A DNA stretch of 64,000 bases, from the NCBI GenBank assembly GCA_021613375.1, contig CM038716.1, forward strand, positions 16,748,024-16,812,023, written 5' to 3'. The notes under the pieces are model-generated. The model saw nothing but the letters and a program-made list of their open reading frames with translations. It was not told the origin of the DNA and searched no databases. Shown piece by piece: positions 35,426 through 47,224 of the stretch (positions are counted from its first letter, which is position 1; each line of letters begins with the position of its first letter). This DNA is from Megaleporinus macrocephalus. Lineage: Eukaryota > Chordata > Actinopteri > Characiformes > Anostomidae. The position numbers and the translations under genes are program-made.

Positions 35426-37874
35426 TAATTCGAGTTCTAAATTCTAGCTGAACTTCATTCTATTAATATGTGAATAAAAAATGATGACTCTGTCGAAGAG
35501 GGGGTGGGGCAAGCTGTGGATCATTATCATTTAAAGGAACTGTGTGGCATTTCGGCCAAAGCATTTTCAGAGACACATCATTAAGAACACAGGAGATTGT
35601 GCAACAGTTCTGACAACATTGTGAGAACTTATTGGTTTGGTGCCAACAACATATGTGTAAAGGATTCTAGTAGGTTTTATCACAGCGCTGTCAGATAACG
35701 TTGTCCAGCGTTGTGACAAAACCTCCCAGAATCCTTCATACGTTCTATTATATCTGCATAGAACTCCATGGAATTTTGCTAAACAATACCTAAAACTATG
35801 TTCTTCTATAGTGACGTTATGACAACCTTGTTCAGACAACATTAAAAGCACCACATATTGACAATGTTGTAGCAACAGTGTAGGAAAGTACACAACATTT
35901 TTAGCTATAGCACATCATTACAAGCAAGGTGTTCATGAACCTTTGACAGGCAGCACTGCTTCAAATTACAGACTATATTATTATACTTCTCAATGTAGGT
36001 CAGAGTTACAGTTCCATAAAGTGAATCACAATGGCTGAACATGAAAAGAGGCTATAAACTCCCTACAAACTGTAAAATATGGCCAATAAACTCTTCTTGT
36101 ATGCTTTTAATGAGATTTTCTCCGGCATGGTTTCTCTCTCAGCTCTGTTCATCCTGCACGGCCCACCCCGTGACCTGGATGTCAACACCAGCACAACACT
36201 GGAAGATTGATAATGATGTTTCTCTGCTCATGTGCTGCCATTGGTTATTCTTAACGGAACATTACATGGTGCAATGAGATGCTGCTGCAGCAGATTAAAT
36301 GGGGATTAAGGGATCTTCTCAGACTAAGCATATGAAGTCCACAGGGACCTCATTCCACTCTCTGTAATGCTACTATAAAGGACGTCAGCCTCTCGGGATC
36401 CCTCCGGATCTCAGTTACCCATGGAGGCTGTCTTACCTCCAGCAGTACAGTGTAAAGCCAGTGGATGCAGTTGCTTTGTGGTGTCAGTGTGGTGCTGGTC
36501 TCCATGGAGATTTGAGACAGCTGGCAAAGGTTCAAGCACATAGCAAAGAGCGGCTGGCTGTAACACAACCCAGCAGCACAGCAGTGAATGATTTACTGTC
36601 TATGGAGGTCTTAAATGCAGACTAATCTTACATGAACCTTCAGCAGAATCTCAGCTTGTTAGCTTTTGAGTGGCATGTGAGGTGCTTTTCAGCGATCAAA
36701 GAGAAAGAGAGGGAGAGAGAATGGAGATGTTGTGAACGAGCCTGGTCTACTGCCATTGTTGGTATCTCCCTGCTGGCCTCTTTGGCCCCATTAAAGGGGG
36801 AAACCGATGTCCATCAGAGTGATGAACGTGCTCAATGGGCAGTTAAGTGGTGCTCCATACACCAGCTTTAGTTACAGCCCTCTGCTCCCACTAGCACTGC
36901 ACGGCTGGTTAATGTGTACAGCCATAATAGCTGACAGCTTATCTCAAGGTATAATTTAGCAGGCGGCTGTAGAAAGAGAGAGAAGCCCATATGTTTAAGT
37001 AGAAACATTTACTATATGGATCATAGACTTGTTCTTTGAGAAACGTAGGTGAGTAGGAGTGCACTGTGAGCACAGCATTGTGTTTATGTGTACATCTGGT
37101 CCTCTTCATGGTGGCCTTTTGTGTGCTGTGACTGTACGGTAAACAGAGCACAGTGTTGTGGTCAAATACACCAGCCTGAAATGAGAAGCCCTGGCAAGGC
37201 ACCAACGGAGCATGTTTTTGAGTTAAATTAGTAACGCAGGGAAGAATAATTAATGTGCTAAGCAGGACAGCTTCATGAGAGACGTTTAATGGCCACTGGA
37301 TGACATTAAAATCTGGGCAATATGGTAATCAATTAAGTGGTCTTGGTACACCTTGGGGGAAAAGATATCCAAAACAGCTGTTGCTCTGTAAAAAAGTGAT
37401 TGTGTGGTCTTGATGACTTTACAAAATATTTGTAGTAGATATAAATATAATGTCAGTATAATTTTGTATTTGCCAGATATTTGTCCTAATGTTATTTGAA
37501 AATGTTCGAAATAAAATATATGATTTGTAGTACGTGTAATTTATTACATTTTATGATTTAGTATGATTTTAACAAACTCTTGGACATCCAGTTTGTGTCA
37601 TTCAAAATAGTTCATCATGTTAATCTTAACATAATGTAATTAAATAGTTTTCTGCTTTTTAACCAGTTGCTGGTGCAACTTTTTAATGTTTTCTTGTTTG
37701 CAGAGTCAATCTGCATTAATTACTTCTATTGTTCTGAGTCCGATAAACAAGCTTGTTGTATCTGCGTGGAGTCTCATATTTAACTTATTGTACATGAAAT
37801 GAGAACTTCTGATCACATTGCTGAGTTAAGTAGCTATCTAGTTCAGCCACATTTCCTCACACTTTTACTAAGTT
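35426..37874. other. intergenic, no supported gene
   Basis: 35570-35900 is rich in ACAACATTGT-type words in both orientations and may be a decayed DNA element. A GA-rich patch lies near 36700-36722. Open frames up to 108 codons show no domain. Confidence 0.45.
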
Positions 37875-38055
37875 TTACTAAACCCTTTTACTTTCAATGC
37901 AAGTTAATGCAAAGAAAGGATTTTAAAATATTTCTATTGGTGCATTAATCATGAAACGTTCACAGCATATAAACAGCTGCTGTGTTCAAATAAAGTACAA
38001 ACAGAAAACTTGACAAACAGAAGATACATGTTTTTCTTTGAACAGCGACTATATG
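37875..38055 (+). repeat. dispersed repeat family B, copy 2
   Basis: Second copy of the family at 33575-33735, more diverged and with a roughly 40-bp insertion before the TGTTTTTCTTTGAACAGCGAC block. Confidence 0.55.
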
Positions 38056-41000
38056 AGCTCTCTCTTATTACTTTCTAAAGAACTACTCATGTTACTACAT
38101 TCACTGCTGAGTCAGCTCCGTAACACACAGCGTCCAAACACCAGCTTGGGCTGGTGTTCTAGGTGGCTTTGGTGCTTGTGCATGACGTGTCCCCCACCGG
38201 GGTTTAGGAATAAGAACGAAAATAGGGAGTAGATGGCGAGATGCTGGGTGCGATGTCATTTAAGTCTCTGGTGCAGGCTGTAACGCAAATGTTCAAGTCT
38301 GGATGTGTGTGGAGAGAAGACCCTGTTAAGAAACCCATAATAATTATACAGAAAACTCACCTTTTAAACACTTCTGAGATTTTTATAAATATTGATTGTG
38401 TTGGCTTCAACACATAACTAAGCGAAAATTATTACATATGGTATTCTTTAGGACTTTTGAAGTGTGTCTGTGGGAATTTTTGCTCATTGGTCCAAAACAG
38501 CATTTGGGAGGTCATATATTGATCTTGGATAACAATCTCGTGTGTGTGTGTTCTGTTTTTCATTATGGTGCTATCATGAACTCAAAGACAGCGCAAACGG
38601 CCAAGCCAGCTGAGAACGGTGGAGTGGGAAGCATTATGGTGAAGATGGGCGGTAATGACAGTGCAAGAAGCAGCAGAGCAAGGCTCGACACTGGAGCCTG
38701 GCTGGAGGATGTTGCTGGAGGATGTTGGCGAGAACACCTGCACAGCAGATGGTGAGGGCCCGTAACTTACCGGCCTGGCGGCATTGGCCAGAGTCCTTCA
38801 GTGAATCTATGAGCAGCGTGGATGTCCAGATGGATCTTACCTGAAGAGCATACGGGTGAGCTGGTGTAAGAGCTGAGTGAAATGTTTCCAGAGTGCAAAT
38901 CCAGCAATCAAGCACGCAGCACAGGAGGAATTAATGCTGATGCACCTCCTGGGCGAGCTCACTGCACTGACCAGCCTTCTATCCGCAGCCCCATGCACCA
39001 TGTGGGTTCTGTGTAGAGTCCACTACTGGCTCACACAGCTATGGAGGCTGCAGGAATGGAACATGCATAGTTAGGAGTGACCTGCCTGCTTCCCGGTCAT
39101 GTCTGTAGCACTGACCAGCAACTCTTCTCTCCTTGCTGCTGTGTTCAAAAAAGAGCTTAAAGATGATATATTTCCAATTTCTGATTCAATGCTGATGCCC
39201 CAAAACATACACAGAACTGACCACTGACCTACTGACACAACTGACTAGCATGTGGATCTACAGAACATAAAACATAGAAAGCATCACAAGGAAAGGAGGC
39301 AATGTTAGCATATTCAGATCATAACTCCTAATGGAAACCTGGCATAGCATCTGTTTATATGCACGCTTGACCAACTGAACTCTGTGCTGATACGTGACGT
39401 TGCCACAGATTGGGTGTGTCTGGGCGTTTGTTTAGGTTGTAACATTCTGCCTGAAGCTAAATATTGGCCTTTCCCTGTCAGGTGGGAACGCTCCCACTCT
39501 CCCACTTAGAGCACGCCCTGCTTTGATCATGACCTGACGTCTCTGGGGCTTTATCAGAGTAGTTTATTTAAGGTCAAGGTGAAACTGCTGAATATTCTGT
39601 TCCCACAGAACAGCAGCGTTAATCTGCAAACATGTTTTCGTTTCTAATTCCTGCAAACTCGAATGAATGAGTCTTTTCTTCTACTCCCCTACATCCCCTG
39701 TAATTTCTCCATTTTTGCCTTTGTGTCTCTTCAAGAGTGCAGTGATGAATTTGTCAGATATTGTGTAGTGTAAAAGGAACAAATAAAGGACGGAAGCATC
39801 AGCTTTGGGTTATGAATGAACAACCAATCAGCTCCAATCAGTCGTCACTCAGCACAAAGCAAGTGCATAAGCCTATTCTTCCCACAGCACAATGGCACAG
39901 ATAAGATAATGGCTGTTAGAGTAAAACAGAAGACTGCCCTGCTGTTATGTTTTCAGGGAAAACTTCAGCTTTTTTGATATTGTCACAGTGTGATATATCC
40001 TATGGTTGCAGTGGACTCAGTCCAACGGAAAATATGACTATCCAAAAGTTTCCCTTGAGTAATGACTTGCTCTAGCAGGGCCAGAGCAGGGTTTGAGTAG
40101 GTATTACATTATGCAGACCAACTCCCCCAATTTCCTAACTATGTTTCTCCTGCTACACACACACATTGCCATAACTTCTAAACTCTGCACATCTTCATCT
40201 TCTGCATTTCCTACTCTCATGTATAATTTATAAGCTAATCTGAGTTACCCAATGTGGCTAGTGAAAACAGGGAAAAGCTTTTCTTAGCTTATCTTAAATG
40301 TGACAATGTGAAACTATGTTAGTTGTAAGTTAAGGGTCAGCCTTTCTCAGTACCCACCAGCTCTGATACAACATCATATCAGCTTATTCAGTCTCGTCCT
40401 CCTGTTTATTATTTTTTTGTGTTAGTGTGTGTGTGGGGGGTTATATTTGCGAGGGCTTTGCATTTTTTGCCGCAGCTGTTTATCGTCACATGATTCACAC
40501 ATGAATAATGCAATATCAGTTATTTTAAAAAAAAATTTAATGTACAGTGCTGCCTGCTGTGTCAGCCAGTAGCAGATTCACACTGCTGAATGTGATATGC
40601 TTTGCTCTCAAGGCTGATGTTAGCTACTTGTTCTCATTCCACAATAAATAGTGCAGTAGTTAGACACTAGCACTTATACAGGCTTCCGAAAGGAACTGCT
40701 ACATTATGTAGGAAATGAAAATTTAATTTTAAAAATTTAAAAACATATTAAGCTTCATATAATCTCTGTTCACAGTATGAATTACAACCAGCAAACCAAG
40801 GCTGCACCACTGGATGTGAGGGGCCTAATTCATCCTCTACTATAAATTAAACAGATATACATTTAGACGTAACATTTATAGTTTGCCTCTGTGTTCTTGG
40901 GCTTATATAACTTAAAGGAACAATTTGTGAGATGACACAAATTCCTACTTGTGAGAAACAAAGAAAATCACAGTGCCTCCTTCTGAATGTTAGCATTACA

Positions 41001-41100
41001 GTGGTTTATTTGACCACTCTAGAAAAAATGTTGTGAGTTCAGCATCAAACTTCATCAGTTTCCTCTCCAAGTGCATCTCCAGTAGTGGAAAGTAACACCA
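38056..41100. other. intergenic, no supported gene
   Basis: Includes the repeat fragment at 38445-38535. Downstream of it, 38575-38750 is less AT-rich and open on plus (MNSKTAQTAKPAENGG...), followed by ATG|GTGAGG, a possible donor; I recognise no protein and do not call it. 40900-41060 resembles the 28600 region (TTAAAGGAACAA). Otherwise nothing recognised. Confidence 0.45.
38445..38535 (+). mobile_element. fragment of a common teleost DNA repeat
   Basis: TTTTGAAGTGTGTCTGTGGG, AATTTTTGCTCATTGGTCC, AAAACAGCATTTGGGAGGTC, TTGATCTTGGAT: this run matches the interior of an abundant Tc1-like fish element as I remember it. The left part of what is probably the same family occurs at 50845-51010. 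No termini here. Confidence 0.5.
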
Positions 41101-41149
41101 ATGTTAACTTTGGTTCTGCTTCTATTTATATCACTTATTTTGTTTGTTG

Positions 41150-41345
41150 CCCAAAATGGACTCTTAAAGGGAGTGTTTACTCTTTCTATAATTGGCTACC
41201 TGCCCCTAAAAAATTTAATTGGGGGCAGGACATTCAACATGATTGACATGACATTAGAATATGCTGTAGGAGCAGTGCTACTTCTTTATCCTCTCATGTT
41301 GGACTGATGGCAGGCTCATAGCCTCTTGAGCTACAAAGTGGTATC
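41150..41345 (+). repeat. dispersed repeat family C, copy 2
   Basis: Partner of 34750-34930, in the same orientation, with the conserved plus-strand translation GYLPLKNL and LEYAVGAVLLLYPL. The 68-codon open frame 41101-41307 covers most of it. Two hydrophobic runs give it a membrane-peptide look, but with only two diverged copies, and copy 1 starting elsewhere, a real protein is unlikely. Confidence 0.55.
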
Positions 41346-41994
41346 ATATGACATGACTGGTTAGCATGTTAACTTCTATAGATATCTCTGCAATACAATA
41401 CACATACATCTGTGGCATACAAAACATATTTCTGTTAATGTTGGGATGTTATGAACTAAAATTCTTAGTAATTGCACTTTTAATACATTATCTTATAGTA
41501 AGTGGCCCATAATGGTGTTCCAACATTTTTTCCTACCCATTGTGCGGCCCTACTGACTATGAACATATTATTAGTTTAGTAAAGTTTAAAATGTTTTATT
41601 GTGTTTTAATGATAATTCACCACAGACATAATATTACCACTTACCTACTGATTTGTTGGTAGCATTTTCTGATAGGGCGTTTGGCTATTAACACATCCCA
41701 CCTGTAGTTTCAGTGCTGCTAGCATATTATGATAAGGTAGGTATCCTACCTACAGTTTATGTAGAGTGCTACCTAGAGTGCTATAAATGTAGTACTATAG
41801 TGGGATATTTCAACAAGGTGGCACAATTCACCAGCTACTTACTGGGAATTCCCCCAATTGCCACTCTGGCATAATGCTCTAGCTAAAGTTGGAAAAGCTG
41901 AATGGTATATTTCAGCTAAATTAAACATTTAGTTTGCTGTTTCATGCTCAGTTGAGTAATTAATTATTGCCCCAAAAAAGGCAACCTACTAGTA
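41346..41994. other. intergenic, nothing recognised
   Basis: AT-rich. 41735-41810 has short near-repeats of GTAG/CTAC words. No gene. Confidence 0.45.
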
Positions 41995-42563
41995 CAGGGG
42001 TATTTAATTAGAATTAGGTAAGGTCCAGTTAGAGGAGATTTCCTCAGGCCAAGGGCCAAGGTTTAAATGCTGAACTGAAACAAGGGCTACATTTAAAAAA
42101 ACAGAATGCTTTAAAAAAAGAGCATCTTAAAGTGTTTATTTATAGAGAAATTAAATAAAATGTGCGTCTTCTTGTTAACTCAGCTTCACAGATTGACATG
42201 TTGGTTTTACAGAGCGGTATTCTCCAAAACTAGACGAGCAGGTCCATTCCATAACCGTTCCTGTTAAACAAGTGGTTTTTCTGTTTTTAGAGGACGTTAT
42301 TCTTTTTGACTTGCTTTATTCTCTGGCTGCTGCTCCTCGCTTCGTACCTCGCCTGTGTGTGCGCCCAATCTGCACAGATCTGATTGGCTGAGGAGCCTTC
42401 AGTGATCTTACAGTGCACGAGATTGGTCTCTGAGTTCACTGTGCCATAAATCCCATATATCGTAAAGACGAGAAATGCTTAAAATAAACAGTCAAAATTA
42501 AATCATTCTCAATAGTTTATGGTTTTGGCTCAGCATCTGCGGTCCGCCTATTAGCGACCCCTG
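41995..42563. mobile_element. hAT non-autonomous element, family A copy 2, with intact TSD
   Basis: 569 bp, flanked on both sides by the 8-bp palindrome TACTAGTA (41987-41994, 42564-42571). Ends CAGGGGTATTTAATTAG and CTATTAGCGACCCCTG, so the terminal repeats CAGGGGT / ACCCCTG are best preserved in this copy. Compared with copy 1 it lacks an internal block (from the 'CAGTGCCATATCC' stretch to the ATTTATAAAATTTC stretch) and carries one TTTATTCTCTG unit near 42324. Non-coding. Confidence 0.95.
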
Positions 42564-44749
42564 TACTAGTAGATAGATTTCTCTGTTTTTACAAATAAAC
42601 TCTTAAATTTATATGATTTATACTATATTATTAATACATATTTTACTTTATTTATACAATCTATTATCAACATTAAGGCTTACATTGGGTTACCTTTACC
42701 ACAGTACTTTATGTGAACTCAGCAGAGAGACTTCAGCAGACGTGTAGAATTGACAACCTGTTCACTGTGAACTGAATGATTTATTGACTAAATTATTTCT
42801 CAGTACAGCCATGTGTTTAAATCCCTCGCCACTGCAGAAAGCAGCCTCCATTCAGGAACATTTATCTTACTGAACTGCAGATTAAGAGAGGAATCTTTCC
42901 ATCTCTGTCTCTCTCACTGGAGACACATAATGTTGCTATCATGAGAAAACCTTGTGTACGTGTATGTTTGCACTGTTTTGACAGCAAGCTGTTTACACTT
43001 AGTTTTTTGACTCACAAGCTGCATAGTGTCATGAATGATTATCACAGTATCAGCTTTCAATTTATGTGAGGAAAAAAAGAATAAAACTGTTAAAAATATA
43101 TAAATTACAGTAGAAACTATATGATTAATAACCGTGCCTCCCATGTTTCCCTCTCAGGGTTGAATTTGCTCTCTGCAGTCTCGAAAATAAGTCCTGTGGG
43201 ACTTGTGGCATATACAGTACGTTACTTTAAGCGTGCGTCATTGGACTTTCCCCTGTAACTGAGATCTGCTCCAGATGACCCAATCTGCTCAGAGATGCTG
43301 GATGAGGGCCATAAGCAACACCACCCTGTGGAACGCACATAACAGGGCCTTCACACCATCTCTGAAAACAAAACTACATCATTATATGGGACAAGTAAAT
43401 TGCTGCTGCCAAAAGGAAACTTAGTACATGCCATTTATTAAAGTACTTGTTTTTTAAAAAGAGCAGCCACCTCATTATGTTTCATAATGAATAGACCAAC
43501 TGAGAGTTTTGTTAAGACCATTTCGCCCAATGTTTTCTTATGACAGTCAAAACACACAGTGTCACCCAGTAACCTGACCCTTACTGCTGCTTCTATCTGG
43601 GTCATAGTGTAGTATTTACCATAATGAACATAGTTCACATCACTTACATCACTGAGTCTGCAGGCCACGCTTTTTGGCTAAACAGAGACTGGAGCGTTCT
43701 GGCCTCAGGGGAGGGCCGTGTTGTTGGAAGGAAGCGGTTGAACTTCAGCTAAAGGGCATGGTGCTTCCAGCTGGATACCCAATCTTTCCATCCATCTCTC
43801 TGGCCTTTCTGTGGAGGCTTAGACTGACGTCAGGGCTGAGCACTCCCTCTCTCTCCGCTGACAGTGAGGAGGGCTTCTAAAAATACCCCGCCTAAAGGAG
43901 CCCCATGGGTTTAGGCCACTCCTAGACTCACCACTGCATAAATACACTAGAGGTGGTCTACTCTTTAACCCACCCCCACCTTTCTCTCTCTATGTTGGGA
44001 CTCACTTCCTTGCCCTTATCCAATAAAGCCTCCTATCTCTATTAGGTTAACAATGAAAGAAGAAGGAAAAACATTCTTCGTTATGTATAAACAAATCTTT
44101 TTTTCTGGATAATTAAATTACAAAACAAAATCAGTCAGAGTTGCTCGATGTGAAAGCCATTATATAGAGTCAGAATTGCCCAGAGTGGTGATGATAGGAA
44201 CCAGCCATCTGAGGAGTTTAATGTCTCTAAAAGTTACTCTCACTGAAAGCTGATTCTGAACATATTGCCTGATGCCTAAGACATAGTTGTACTGTAGTTG
44301 TGAGAGGGCTTTGGCCTAAACATGTATAAAAAAACATGAACATGGCTATATGATGGGTGTGTGAGGAAAAACAGAGCCTAGGAAAAGTTTTTTTGTGTGA
44401 TCTGCCACTATTTTACCATCAATATTCCATATAAAAATTTAGATGACTGGTCGTTTTCATTAGTATACATAGTTAAGTAGTATTCACTAGTATACATCTT
44501 TGCATTGTAAACAAAGCATTGCAAGGAAATCTGGGTTGGCTTCTCTATGAAGCCTCAGCACTTATCATGTCTTATGTAAATGATTCCACATTCTCACACC
44601 CACTTCACAGGCATGAGTTATCACACTCTCCACATGTGTTATGTATCTGACAATGTATTGATGAACATTCACTTACACCTGTTACAGTCATATTCCACCT
44701 GATCCACAATGTTGCAAACACCCTGTACTTTTAGTTTACATATTAAGGC
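42564..44749. other. intergenic, no supported gene
   Basis: AT-rich, with a less AT-rich patch at 43680-43990. Minus-strand frames (42914-43144, 43438-43668) show no domain. Nothing else recognised. Confidence 0.45.
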
Positions 44750-45180
44750 GATTTTCCAGCGTATGGTATGGGTCAACTCGACTTGACTCACTTTTGGTAC
44801 CAGCTACTTCGTTTCCCGTTGCTGATATAGTAGCCCTTAGTGTAGCTGGTCATTACAGCAATGATAAAACTGCAGTGAAGTACTGAAGTCAAATTTAGTT
44901 CAGAAGATACTGAAGGCAAAACACTGCTAAAAACACGAGAGTTTGAGAGACAACATCACTATTCTGCTTATTCTAAGACAAGAAAAGAGGGTATGTTAAC
45001 CTGGTAGCTACAATTAGCTTATGTGCTATTGGTGATAAAAATATTTTTACCAACCAATCAGTAGCCTGCAGTGCTTTTATGCCACCTTTTGGTATCTACT
45101 CACCTCGCTTGGAACCTCAATGGAGGTGATACTGAAAATATTACCAAGTTTTCACAATGAAAAGCCAAAAAACAAGTAAA
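44750..45180. mobile_element. probable non-autonomous DNA element
   Basis: Begins GGCGATTTTCCAGCGTATGG with CAACTCGACTTGACTCAC and TTTTGGTACCAGCTACTTCG, and ends CCACCTTTTGGTATCTACTC, CTCGCTTGGAACC, ACAATGAAAAGCC. Left and right halves are imperfect inverted copies (GACTCACTTTTGGTACC against GGTATCTACTCACCTCGC). I recognise this layout as a common teleost element; ends and family are uncertain. Confidence 0.5.
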
Positions 45181-45689
45181 GTCAAGTCAGGGATATAATA
45201 AATAAGGAGAACAATCACTGGTAGAAATCTAAATGGGAAAGTTCGTAACGGCCAACATGGTGTCTGTTTACAGGGAAAGTCTCACCCTTTCATAAAACAG
45301 AGTCAATCAAGCTTGCAGGTTATGCTGCGAGTGGAATGGAGTCGATGTGACGGTAGCGGTGTAAGCTCCCCTCATTGTGGAGATCTGGGCTGGCATAGTA
45401 ACCAGAACAAGCTGAAAAATCACATGTGCATCCTTGAGCCAAATGCTACAAACCATTTATGAGATTTTTGTCAGATTTTAAATATGTTGTTAAAACGGAA
45501 ATTTATACCTCAGTTCTGAGTATTTTGGTTTGTTTTTTCTAAACTCTGGTCTTATGACTGTAAATACTGCCTAATGGCCGTCAAGTGAACAGACTTTCCT
45601 TGAAGTAGAGCCAGTGCTATGTGAGGAAAAGTGCAATTAGAGATATGTGTTCATATTACTGTGCTAATATCAAATATCTCATTTCATGT

Positions 45690-46175
45690 TTTTAATTTCT
45701 AATAAAACAGCCATTAAATACAACTTATTCATTTTTCAGGGTCAGAAAGAAGCAGGAGACTTGCCTCTAGTTTTAGAAGTTGGTTAAATTTTCTGCTTCT
45801 TGTTATTCAAACAATTCCAGCACATTCAGTGATGCTGGTGTACATTTTTTATTTTTTTACATCCTTTCAGACCTGAAACACTGAGTTATGGAAAGACAGA
45901 CAGAAACACCTGGAGCTAGATTTGTTCAGATCAAAGAAAGAGTGGAGCTCGAGTTTGTCCTCTTAAACCTGAAAACTTCAAGCATGGTTTATCTGTCTGA
46001 GTGACAGTTTTGGTGGTCTTCCAGGTCTTGCACGGTTGTAAGAACTCACATTTTGACATCCTCTTACTTACAGAAGTACAATATGACAAATCTATTCCCC
46101 TCAGAAATACCTCCTAAAAATTACTACCTTGTACTTTGGCTGGAAATTAAATAAATGAAGGGTGGTCTTTTACAG
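45690..46175 (-). mobile_element. Tc1/mariner-like deletion derivative, copy 2
   Basis: Inverted relative to the copy at 16062-16606. On the minus strand it begins AAAGACCACCCTTCATTTAT then TTAATTTCCAGCC and includes GACCACCAAAACTGTCACTC, giving the same GRPPKLS translation (about 46005-46025). The catalytic region is absent and the frames are broken. Confidence 0.7.
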
Positions 46176-47224
46176 CCTTTGAATTATGCTTTGTATTTTG
46201 GCTGTGGGTGATAAGTATAGCCTATAATATGCTTAGCTGTTTATATTTGCTAACCATATTCTATTCTCTTTGTTTGTATAAACACTAATTATACCAAGAC
46301 AAATTCCTTCTACACGCAACTCAATCTGATGCGTGGAGCTGCTTCAGTCTGAGGTCCCTTCACACACAGATGCACTTATCACTCACCACTCTGTTACTGA
46401 AAGATGAATTTTGCTATAGGGTCCATCCACACACACCATCTGGACCCTCTACACACACACACACACACAAACATACACCTTCCTGTTCTTATGACAGTAA
46501 ATGCCAGCAGGCCCCCACCCTGCAGCCCCCACCCTGCTAGAGAGTATATGATAAAGGCCAAATCAGCAGACCAGAGACACTGCTCACGTACACAGCAGCT
46601 GCAGGAACCCCACACCTTATAGAGAACACAGAACGGAAAAACAGCAGCAGCACGTCTGGGTCTTTAATTACGTCCGAAAAGAACATGAAGTATGTTCATC
46701 CGTGAGATCTTTCCGCTCATGCCAGCCAGGTGATGATGCTCCTTCTAGTTTGTTTTGTTCCATTCGCAGGAGCTACCCTGTGAAGGAACAGCATAGTCAA
46801 TCATGCTGCCAGTTGTGCTGCAGACATAGCTGCATGATGTCACTGAGGGGAAAGTCAATAGTCTGTGTGATATTTTTAAAACAAACACAATCTCAGCCTC
46901 ACCCGCTCCTTTTTATTTAATTACTATCGTCTTCATTAGCCTATATCTATTACTCTTACCCAGACATGGATATAAAAATTTCAATAGTAGTTGGTGGAAA
47001 AATTATTTAAGCACTGAGTAACTTTTATAACTGCAGTGGATCTTCTTAGTACCGCCAACATCTATCAGCACAGGAAGTGAAGTTTGCTAGGTGCCCTAGA
47101 AAGTAGAGAATAAAAAGCTAAACCGCAAATGTCAAAGGTGTGACCACTCTACAGCAGGTCAGGTGTGATCACCAGCACTACAGATTAAACACAGTAACTA
47201 AACGTTAAATGTCACATTCCGAAT
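46176..47224. other. intergenic, (CA)n run
   Basis: (CA)n at about 46452-46470 and its shadow frames. 46490-46560 holds a GCAGGCCCCCACCCTGCAGC direct repeat. No gene. Confidence 0.5.
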
